DNA from: Scytonema hofmannii PCC 7110
Lineage (GTDB): Bacteria; Cyanobacteriota; Cyanobacteriia; Cyanobacteriales; Nostocaceae
NCBI RefSeq assembly: GCF_000346485.2
Contig: NZ_KQ976354.1
Location: 4,794,436 to 4,858,435 of the forward strand
DNA: 64,000 nt
Direction: 5' to 3'
Shown: positions 51,049 to 57,904 of the stretch, piece by piece
Layout of the letters: each line of letters opens with the position of its first letter
Position numbering within the stretch: position 1 is the first letter of the stretch
Position numbers and translations under genes: made by a program
The notes under the pieces: model-generated
What the model was told of the DNA's origin: nothing
Seen by the model: the letters and a program-made list of their open reading frames with translations, nothing else
Database searches by the model: none

Positions 51049-51789
51049 ATGAAACTTCAAGATATTATCAAGCTTAACCAAACCTTTGAGTTTGATTATT
51101 TGAGTCAGGATCGCGAGTTAGCACAGCAAGTACAAATCCGCCTTGTCGATCTCAAATTACTTTCCTCAGTTGCTGACGGCGCTTATGGACCAATCACTCA
51201 ACAGGCGACAGTAAAATTTGCCCAAGCCTTTGATTTACCCGAACTTCTGAATGCTGCGTTTGCAGAAAAGCTCATTGAAGCTCAGGAAATCCCCAATTCC
51301 TCTACCTCAACTTTTACAGGTATACCCCATTGTGGAGTTGAGTTAATTAAACGCTTTGAAGGTTGCTTTCTCGATGCATATCCCGATCCTTTAACCAAGC
51401 GCGAACCGATCACAATTGGCTGGGGATCGACCAAGAAACGTGACGGTAGTGCATGGCGTCTAGGAGAAAGCATTTCTCAAAAAGAAGCGGATGAGCTTTT
51501 GATGCTTCAGTTGGAAAAAAACTACTTACCCGATTTAGTAAAAATACCTTGTTGGGGCGAACTCAACCCTCACCAACAAGGAGCATTACTCAGCTTTGGC
51601 TATAACTTGGGAAGTAAATTCTATGGCGCTCTTGGCTTCGATTCCATGACCAAAGTTTTAAAGAATCGTGATTGGAGCAAAATCCGCGAAACTTTCATCA
51701 AGTATCGCAATCCTGGAACAAACGTTGAGAAAGGACTTTTGGCACGAAGGCAAGCTGAAGCTGAACTATTTCTAACACCTTACCGCTAG
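51049..51789 (+). CDS. GH24 phage-type lysozyme with N-terminal binding domain
   Basis: The 246-residue protein has an N-terminal part of about 80 residues that looks like a peptidoglycan-binding domain (LVDLKLLSSVADGAYGPITQ, about 32-51). The C-terminal domain is GH24 (T4 lysozyme/endolysin type): ELIKRFEGCFLDAY with catalytic E104, then TIGWGS and NPHQQGALLSFGYNLG. All key residues are present. No signal peptide and no holin gene nearby. It is co-operonic with the L,D-transpeptidase-like gene. It is likely a domesticated or effector-like lysozyme; there is no other phage gene in the neighbourhood. Confidence 0.93.
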   Translation: MKLQDIIKLNQTFEFDYLSQDRELAQQVQIRLVDLKLLSSVADGAYGPITQQATVKFAQAFDLPELLNAAFAEKLIEAQEIPNSSTSTFTGIPHCGVELIKRFEGCFLDAYPDPLTKREPITIGWGSTKKRDGSAWRLGESISQKEADELLMLQLEKNYLPDLVKIPCWGELNPHQQGALLSFGYNLGSKFYGALGFDSMTKVLKNRDWSKIRETFIKYRNPGTNVEKGLLARRQAEAELFLTPYR

Positions 51790-51833
51790 GTCAACCACAT
51801 AAATTTTGATGGATTAAGTTAGTCTAAATCCCT

Positions 51834-51870
51834 CCAGAACCCCGACTTCTTAAAGAAGTCGGGGTTCTGG
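51834..51870. repeat. 16-bp perfect hairpin (CCAGAACCCCGACTTC)
   Basis: The arms CCAGAACCCCGACTTC and its complement surround TTAAA. It stands 45 bases after the lysozyme stop. The stem is strong, but no T-run follows; palindromes of this sequence are dispersed in cyanobacteria. It may end the transcript. Confidence 0.75.
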
Positions 51871-52019
51871 CAGCCCCTACAACTTCCAAGCAAAATGCCC
51901 TAAATGAAGTTAGAAGTCCTTTACCTTTACTTTCTACTTATGTCGCTAACATTGAGCGAAGTTTTACAATACTTGTAAACTCTAGTCAGTCGTTTTTACC
52001 TGACATAGGAAGGCTCAAC

Positions 52020-53132
52020 TTGGAAGTTAAAGCAGCAGTGGCTCACGGTGCCGATAAACCGTTAACAATTGAAACCGTTCAACTTGATGAACCTCGCGCA
52101 GGGGAAGTGATGGTTGAAATTAAAGCCAGTGGTGTTTGCCATACGGATGCGTATACCCTTTCTGGTGCAGATCCCGAAGGTTTATTCCCCGCAATTTTGG
52201 GACATGAAGGTGCTGGGGTGGTTGTAGAAGTTGGGGAAGGTGTCACTAGTCTTAAGCCTGGTGACCATGTTATTCCTTTATATACGCCAGAATGCCGCCA
52301 GTGCGAATATTGCCTGAGCATGAAAACAAATCTTTGTCAAGCAATTCGTGCGACACAAGGACGTGGTGTTATGCCCGATGGCACCAGCCGCTTTTCACTT
52401 GATGGGCAAATGATTCACCACTACATGGGGACATCTACATTTGCTAATTATACAGTCTTGCCAGAAATAGCCTTAGCAAAAATTCGTGAGGACGCGCCTT
52501 TTGATAAGGTCTGTTATATTGGTTGTGGTGTAACAACAGGTATTGGTGCTGTCATCAACACAGCCAAAGTAGAACCGGGTGCCAATGTTGTGGTTTTTGG
52601 TTTGGGTGGTATCGGCTTAAATGTTATCCAAGCTGCAAGGATGGTGGGAGCCAATACGATCGTAGGGGTAGATATTAATCCCAAAAAGAAAGCTTTGGCA
52701 GAAAAGTTTGGCATGACTCACTTTGTTAATCCAAAAGAAGTTGAGGGAGATCTAGTTCCCTATCTTGTTGATTTAACTAAGGGTGGTGCTGATTACAGTT
52801 TTGAATGCATCGGCAATGTAAACATCATGCGCCAAGCATTGGAATGCTGCCATAAAGGTTGGGGTGTCAGCGTCATTATTGGTGTTGCAGGTGCAGGACA
52901 GGAAATTAGCACTCGTCCGTTTCAACTTGTGACTGGGCGAGTCTGGAAAGGTTCGGCATTTGGTGGAGCAAGAGGGCGTACTGATGTACCAAAAATTGTG
53001 GATTGGTATATGCAGGGCAAAATTAACATTGATGATTTAATTACTCACGTTATGCCAATAGAACGCATTAATGACGCTTTACATTTGATGCATGAAGGCG
53101 AATCAATTCGTAGTGTAGTGACATTTAATTAA
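52020..53132 (+). CDS. frmA: S-(hydroxymethyl)glutathione dehydrogenase (class III ADH)
   Basis: The 370-residue enzyme oxidises the glutathione adduct of formaldehyde with NAD, and can also reduce nitrosoglutathione. The catalytic zinc ligands appear in GVCHTDAY and GHEGAG, the structural zinc site in [15 protein letters not shown], and the NAD-binding loop in [11 protein letters not shown]. Length and motifs are standard. The start is TTG at 52020, preceded by AGGAAGG; no nearer ATG fits the conserved N-terminus ([14 protein letters not shown]). It is alone on its strand. No formaldehyde-responsive repressor is visible beside it. Confidence 0.95.
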   Translation: MEVKAAVAHGADKPLTIETVQLDEPRAGEVMVEIKASGVCHTDAYTLSGADPEGLFPAILGHEGAGVVVEVGEGVTSLKPGDHVIPLYTPECRQCEYCLSMKTNLCQAIRATQGRGVMPDGTSRFSLDGQMIHHYMGTSTFANYTVLPEIALAKIREDAPFDKVCYIGCGVTTGIGAVINTAKVEPGANVVVFGLGGIGLNVIQAARMVGANTIVGVDINPKKKALAEKFGMTHFVNPKEVEGDLVPYLVDLTKGGADYSFECIGNVNIMRQALECCHKGWGVSVIIGVAGAGQEISTRPFQLVTGRVWKGSAFGGARGRTDVPKIVDWYMQGKINIDDLITHVMPIERINDALHLMHEGESIRSVVTFN

Positions 53133-53153
53133 ATGTTGGGTGGGTAACGCTAG

Positions 53154-53311
53154 CCCTGTCAAGGTGGGTCAAAAACCCGGAAAATTATGCCCAATCTTCG
53201 ACATCTTACCTTCACGTTCTTTGCGTCTTCGTGGTTAAAAAATATTTTTTAACCGCAAAGACGCGAAGAGCGCGAAGAGAATCTTGTTTTTCAATCATCA
53301 CCTTGACAGGG
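53154..53311. mobile_element. Second MITE-like element with large palindrome
   Basis: The ends CCCTGTCAAGGTG and CACCTTGACAGGG are a perfect 13-bp terminal inverted repeat, 158 bases apart. The middle is a further palindrome: GGTTAAAAAAT and its complement, flanked by imperfect arms with CTTTGCGTCTT. Part of this core also occurs at about 41220-41252. There is no coding capacity. Confidence 0.75.
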
Positions 53312-53400
53312 TTAGGTGGGCAACGCCCACCATTTGACTCTTTGAGCAGTTAGTCTTTGCACGGTCATAAGCTGAGTATTCAAATGAACAACATCCTTTG

Positions 53401-53426
53401 TAGGGGCGCAATGCCTTGCGCCCCTA
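53401..53426. repeat. GGGGCGCAA hairpin, third copy
   Basis: The stem GTAGGGGCGCAA/TTGCGCCCCTAC surrounds a four-base loop. It is longer than the copies at 35622 and 42415. Confidence 0.7.
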
Positions 53427-53571
53427 CACTTGGGTTCAAAAGCGCATCTATACCCGTGGGAAGTATAGTCTTTGCTGAGTAGGGGAGGTTGGGGAGTGCT
53501 TTCTTTCATACTTAACGAGCCACTACTACGTACCAGGCTTGATATGATTAGTTTTTACGGGCGATCGCAAG

Positions 53572-54010
53572 CTAGGAATCACCAAAAATAGACAGATATG
53601 GGCTATAAGGGACTTCCAAATAAAAAAGTATTCAAAAATCTCTTGTGGGACGGGCGTCTCGCCCGTTACAGATCGGAGGGCGGGCGGGGACGCCCACCCC
53701 ACAAGATGGATAATTTATTTCTTGGAAGTTCCTAAACAAAAAATCGGTTGCGTTTATTTCCGGTAATTTCTTTTAAAAGCTCTATCTCACAAAGCTCTTT
53801 AATCAACTTGTTTGCGTTAGAATATGATACCTGAGTAATCTCTGCAGCATTGTCTACATTAAAAATTGGTTGAAAATACAGCCGCTCAAGTAAAGCTAAT
53901 GCATTTCCCGCTTTACGATTGCCCATGTGTTCTCTTATTGTTTGACTGTAAGTCTCTTTTAAAAATAAATTTCTAGTATCGGCGGATGAAATGACTACAG
54001 CAGCAAATGC
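53572..54010 (-). pseudogene. C-terminal part of a Fic-family gene, split by a MITE
   Basis: The minus-strand frame reads SSADTRNLFLKETYSQTI and GNRKAGNALALLERLYFQPI, then VSYSNANKLIKELCEIELL and TGNKRNRFFV: this is the helical end and winged-helix tail of a Fic (AMP-transfer) protein. The frame stops at the MITE edge (53732). If the 124-bp element and one TAA/TTA copy are removed, the reading continues V-YSPYLSIFGDS to TAG at 53572, the usual Fic ending. The catalytic HPFxxGNGR part is missing upstream, where a TGA appears. So the gene was truncated and also hit by the MITE. Confidence 0.88.
53609..53732. mobile_element. MITE, copy 2 (124 bp), inserted in fic remnant
   Basis: The same element as at 35478-35601, in the other orientation, with ends GGGACTTCC and GGAAGTTCC (one mismatch) and TAA direct repeats on both sides (53606-53608, 53733-53735). 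Removing it with one TAA restores the Fic reading frame, which proves the borders. Confidence 0.95.
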
Positions 54011-54072
54011 TCATCGAGGGAGATTGGTAAACTAGATGCATAGACCTACCTGTAAACCTAAGAATTTCAATT

Positions 54073-54312
54073 ATGAGCAGTACTAACATTAACAATAATA
54101 TTTCTCAAAAGGATTATTTCGAGTTAACTCCTACTGAACATGAAGCACTAGCCCAACAAGCAGTACGAGATGCGATCGCACGAATGCACAAAGGAGGAAT
54201 ACCTACAGTTGAAGTTGACAATGATGGTCAACTACACCATCGTCACCCAGATGGAACGCTAACACCAATTACAATCAACCAGGAAGATGAGACAACCGAA
54301 CAGTCAACCTAA
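54073..54312 (+). CDS. Small upstream partner of the zeta-like gene
   Basis: A 79-residue acidic protein (many N, E, D, T) with no known domain; it has an alpha-helical middle (EHEALAQQAVRDAIARMHK) and a glycine-histidine turn. Its last 26 bases overlap the zeta-like kinase gene, so the two are translationally coupled. Position and size fit an antitoxin, but it does not look like the classic epsilon antitoxin. An alternative is a conserved plasmid-type small protein that travels with zeta-KfrB genes. Confidence 0.65.
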   Translation: MSSTNINNNISQKDYFELTPTEHEALAQQAVRDAIARMHKGGIPTVEVDNDGQLHHRHPDGTLTPITINQEDETTEQST

Positions 54313-55390
54313 ACTAGTCGTCTTTGCTGGTCCTAATGGCAGTGGAAAATCTACTATCACGAATATCCTTCGAGAAACAGCAAATTTCCCTGCCAACTAT
54401 ATTAACCCAGATGAAATCGCACTCACTCTAAGAGAAAACAACCCCAATCGCAAAGCATACCAAGCCGCTCAAATCGCGGAAGAACTACGCCAAAGTTATA
54501 TCGACCAAAGGGAATCGTTTGCCTTTGAGACAGTGATGTCTCACCCCAGCAAGTTAAAACTCATGAAACAAGCTCTTATGTCTGGCTACCAGGTAGAATT
54601 AGTATTTGTTGCTACCTCAAACCCAGAAATCAATATCAATAGGGTGAGACAGCGCGTAGCAGAGGGTGGACACGACGTTCCTGCTGATAAAATTCGAGAA
54701 AGGTACAATCGTACCATTGAATTATTGCCTGCAGCAGTTGAAATAGCAAACCGGGTTCGCATATATGACAACAGCACCATTCCCCAACAAGCTGTCGTTA
54801 TCGAAAATGGTCAAATTACTTACCAGTCAGAAGAAATACCCAATTGGGTACAAACCACACTTACTAAACTAGAAGAAAGAGCAAGCGAGAGATCCGACAT
54901 TGCAACCAACTTTCCTACCACATCAGCCAATATTGACGGTGGGAAGTACGTGGGGACGGTTAGCCAAACTACCGACAACTATATCGTGCAGCAAACAGGA
55001 GATAGCCGAATACTTCACGATCGCAGTATTGTTAAGGGTGAGTTTGAAACGGGGGACAATATCAGGATTGCCTATCGGGATGGTAACGTGGCAGCTACGG
55101 TACAACCCACCCAGGAAAATCAACAATGGGCTGAAAGTATATTGCCGATCGCCACTAATATCCTCCAGGTTGAACGGCAAGAAAACCGAGTAGAAAACCC
55201 AAGTAGGGGAATCGAACTTGTACGGGGGAATAACTATCAGTTGCAGCTAAACCGCAACAACGAAACTCTTACCATTTCATCAGTTGCTGACAATCGGACA
55301 GTAGCATCTTACGATTTAGCAGAAAGTACCGTCATTGCCGCCAATCCTACCGTACAAGATAAACAATACTGGCTCTCAAGGAGCCAATAA
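54287..55390 (+). CDS. Zeta-toxin-like kinase fused to a KfrB domain
   Basis: The 367-residue protein starts with a zeta/PezT-type P-loop kinase: VVFAGPNGSGKSTITNIL (Walker A), NPDEIA, then FETVMSHPSK and a late R-x-x-R pattern (RVRQRVAEGGHDV). Zeta toxins phosphorylate UDP-sugars of wall synthesis. Residues about 215-285 (GKYVGTVSQTTDNYIVQQ, then HDRSIVKGEF) match the KfrB domain of conjugative-plasmid proteins. So this is a mobile-element-type protein, not a chromosomal housekeeping gene. The C-terminal 80 residues are beta-rich. The small gene upstream overlaps its start. Downstream DNA is decayed coding sequence of the same character. Confidence 0.8.
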   Translation: MRQPNSQPKLVVFAGPNGSGKSTITNILRETANFPANYINPDEIALTLRENNPNRKAYQAAQIAEELRQSYIDQRESFAFETVMSHPSKLKLMKQALMSGYQVELVFVATSNPEININRVRQRVAEGGHDVPADKIRERYNRTIELLPAAVEIANRVRIYDNSTIPQQAVVIENGQITYQSEEIPNWVQTTLTKLEERASERSDIATNFPTTSANIDGGKYVGTVSQTTDNYIVQQTGDSRILHDRSIVKGEFETGDNIRIAYRDGNVAATVQPTQENQQWAESILPIATNILQVERQENRVENPSRGIELVRGNNYQLQLNRNNETLTISSVADNRTVASYDLAESTVIAANPTVQDKQYWLSRSQ

Positions 55391-56245
55391 TCCCGAGGTG
55401 AACAACCTAACCGCAACGACATCGAACTGTAATTGAGAAGAAACCCTCAGGAACCAAAAGTTATTAATGAAGGAGAAAGTGTCGAACTAACTGATTATCA
55501 AGCTCAAACTATTGGTGCTAGGTTAGTGAAAGATGTACCTGATTTAGGAAATAATTACCAGCGCTCAGGTGAAAGTCCCCTGAGGATTACTGCTTATATA
55601 GAATCAGATAGTTTATCCAAGCAAATCGTTATCTACGAGCAAAATAGCGAAGGTCAGTGTACAACCAATCTGGTCACTGAAACGCTGACCTAAGACGAAA
55701 TTATGGAGGTAGCAAGCGAACCACTCGTAAAGCTACTACCCCATCTTCTGAAATAATTAAAACTTATGAGGAGAAGCAAGAATTATTAGCAAATAGTGAA
55801 AACCTAGCGACTGAAACAGATAATACTGTTGAAGAGCAAAGTAAAAGCTGAAACTCAAGCAACTGATAATTTAGAAACAGAAACTCCATTAGTAGAACAA
55901 ACTCCCCAAATTCAAAAGAAAGTTGAAGTAGAGGAAGTTTCTCACAGCAAGCCATTTCAAAAAAGGTTGAAGAAGAGGTAGAGGAAAACCCCAGTCGCAA
56001 TCAATTCTTCACGTCAGAAGAAAAGTTAGAATCTACCTACGCACCTCAATATACTTATCAAGAGGTGGCTAACTCGGATGGCGTAGAACCAGCAGCACAA
56101 CAATGGGCGCGTCAGGTGGAAGTACCTGTCTATCAGATTAAGAACAAAGAAGCCCTAATTAAAAATTACAGAGAGAATAGAGAAAATTCTATAGTTTGCA
56201 CTTCAACCGCCTTTTCCGGGCGGTGTTCTCTGTTACCTTTATGGA
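55391..56245 (+). pseudogene. Decayed plasmid-type coding DNA after the zeta gene
   Basis: Several open stretches in shifting frames remain (55433-55693, 55700-55850, 56000-56200), with polar, E/Q/T-rich composition, such as INEGESVELTDYQAQTIGAR and YAPQYTYQEVANSDGVEPA. None has a proper start, and stops intervene. They probably come from a larger gene (relaxase or plasmid type) that followed the zeta-KfrB gene. I do not recognise the original family. Confidence 0.4.
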
Positions 56246-57802
56246 TTAAGCCCGAGCAGGTTTCCATGTACCGTGGAAACTATGGGGAATAACGCTTGGT
56301 AATTCCAATTTGCACACAGGTTCTTCGTCTAATCTATCTGCATCATAAACCCAAACTTCACTGCGATCGCTCTTAGCGCAAGCCGTACCCGGCTTATCGC
56401 CCTTGGCGCAAGCCGTACCCGGCTTATCGCCCTTGGCGCAAGCTGTACCCAGCTTATCGCCCTTGGCGCAAGCCGTACCCGGCTTATCGCAATTCCCATC
56501 ATACACAACTGTCATCACCCAACCTTGTTCGGGATTTTGGGAATCAGCAGCATAAATGGCTTCCGAACAATAACGATTCTCACCACTATCAGCAACTGTC
56601 AGAGTCTCAGTTTTGTGGTCAAAACGGGCGATCGCACCGAAGATTTCTTTCCGAGAATCGACCCCAGTACGATGTACCGTCAGATAAGTTTGACGGCTAG
56701 TTTGTCCTCGATCCTGTGGCGGTACAAGTGGAAACTCACAATGGCGATCCATAATTTCTGTAATTGCTTTGACTTTACCCGAAATAGGATCGAGACACAT
56801 TCTCCACAACGTGCTGACTGCTAGGGTATGAGTTTCTCCCGTTGCAACTTCCCTTAAATACTGATTTGTTTGAAAGTCTGGATACCTAGCAATATCGACA
56901 ATAACAGATCCACTAGCATCCGTATAACCGTTAGCAAAATGCCACTGAAACCAAGGTTCAGTTTCACCTCGACTGACCACCTGAAGCGTTTGACGGTCAA
57001 CGACTAAAATTTGGGTTCCTTTGTTTGGCTGCCACTCAAGAGATCTACTATAATCACTCAATCCTATTATTGCAGGCAAAGAGTTTAGTCGCACGGGAGG
57101 AATACAAAACACGAGGTATTGCCCTGCAAACACAAAATCATGCACCAATGGCACTCCCTCTAGAACGTGCGATGCTTTTTGCACAATTTTACCAGTGCGT
57201 TCGCTTCTATAAATATTTAGCGTTGCATTTAATCCTGGGGTGATGCCAAAGTTAAAAATTTCCCCTGTCTGCGGATCTCGCTTGTAGTGAGCAGAATAAG
57301 ACATTCCCACCGTTAACCCACCTAAATCATCTTCACCAAGCGTTTCCAAATTTTGCAAATCAAGACCGTGAGGTTTACCACCTTCCCACAATGCCAAAAG
57401 TTTATCGGGTAGTGCCAGTACATTGGTATTAGCAGCATTCTTAAATCCTTTCAACCATTGATTCCAAATCGGTCCGGGTGCAGTCATGCCATAATTGCCA
57501 TAAAGCAAGCGACCTTTTGCTTCTTCTTCTTGATAACCAGCTGTTTGTACGTAGCGATATAGCCCAGTCGCACCTGAATCCGTAAAATGTACGGCTAGAA
57601 TGGCTCCATCACCATCAAACCAATGCCCTACATGGAGACCACCGCGTTCCAACCTTGCAGGACCGTTACGGTAGAGTGTACCCCGCAAACCTTCGGGAAT
57701 TTTGCCAGACAGGATTTGCAATTGGGTTGCTGGAAATTCCTTGGCTGGTTGGGCTAGGGCTTTTGCCCATGGTTTTTTTGTTGACTTTTCAATAGTTTGC
57801 AT
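56246..57802 (-). CDS. Carotenoid oxygenase (apocarotenoid cleaving)
   Basis: The 518-residue protein has the four iron-binding histidines of the family: SAHYKRD (H172), LVHDFVF (H221), FQWHFANG (H288) and FHGTW (H510), plus the N-terminal RNGPARLERG. It cleaves carotenoids or apocarotenals at a double bond; the length and RNGPARLE start fit the Synechocystis Diox1 type, which makes retinal from apocarotenals. Near residue 440-480 there is an unusual insert: GNCDKPGTACAKGDKLGTAC, repeated in ten-residue units four times. This is the translation of 30-bp DNA units. It interrupts the region between the third and fourth histidine in what is normally a loop, so the enzyme may still fold. It stands alone. 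Confidence 0.92.
   Translation of the reverse strand: MQTIEKSTKKPWAKALAQPAKEFPATQLQILSGKIPEGLRGTLYRNGPARLERGGLHVGHWFDGDGAILAVHFTDSGATGLYRYVQTAGYQEEEAKGRLLYGNYGMTAPGPIWNQWLKGFKNAANTNVLALPDKLLALWEGGKPHGLDLQNLETLGEDDLGGLTVGMSYSAHYKRDPQTGEIFNFGITPGLNATLNIYRSERTGKIVQKASHVLEGVPLVHDFVFAGQYLVFCIPPVRLNSLPAIIGLSDYSRSLEWQPNKGTQILVVDRQTLQVVSRGETEPWFQWHFANGYTDASGSVIVDIARYPDFQTNQYLREVATGETHTLAVSTLWRMCLDPISGKVKAITEIMDRHCEFPLVPPQDRGQTSRQTYLTVHRTGVDSRKEIFGAIARFDHKTETLTVADSGENRYCSEAIYAADSQNPEQGWVMTVVYDGNCDKPGTACAKGDKLGTACAKGDKPGTACAKGDKPGTACAKSDRSEVWVYDADRLDEEPVCKLELPSVIPHSFHGTWKPARA
56372..56490. repeat. Four 30-bp tandem units inside the carotenoid oxygenase
   Basis: The unit, starting CTTGGCGCAAGCCGTACCC, is present four times with three substitutions in all. 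It is the same dispersed repeat as at 17571-17608 and 61047-61084, with one copy amplified. In the minus frame each unit encodes G-D-K-P-G-T-A-C-A-K. Confidence 0.88.
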
Positions 57803-57904
57803 GAATCGCTTTTAACCGTACTAACCAGGGTAGATAGATTGCCTCTCTATAAACTAATTATTGTGGCACTTTTGTGACATGGCTTCATCCGATAGCAAGA
57901 GAAG

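Noticed and set aside
35657-51789. Contractile injection system or prophage
   Set aside because: LysM, lysozyme and endolysin-type genes suggested it, but there is no sheath, tube, baseplate, capsid, terminase or integrase gene in the window.
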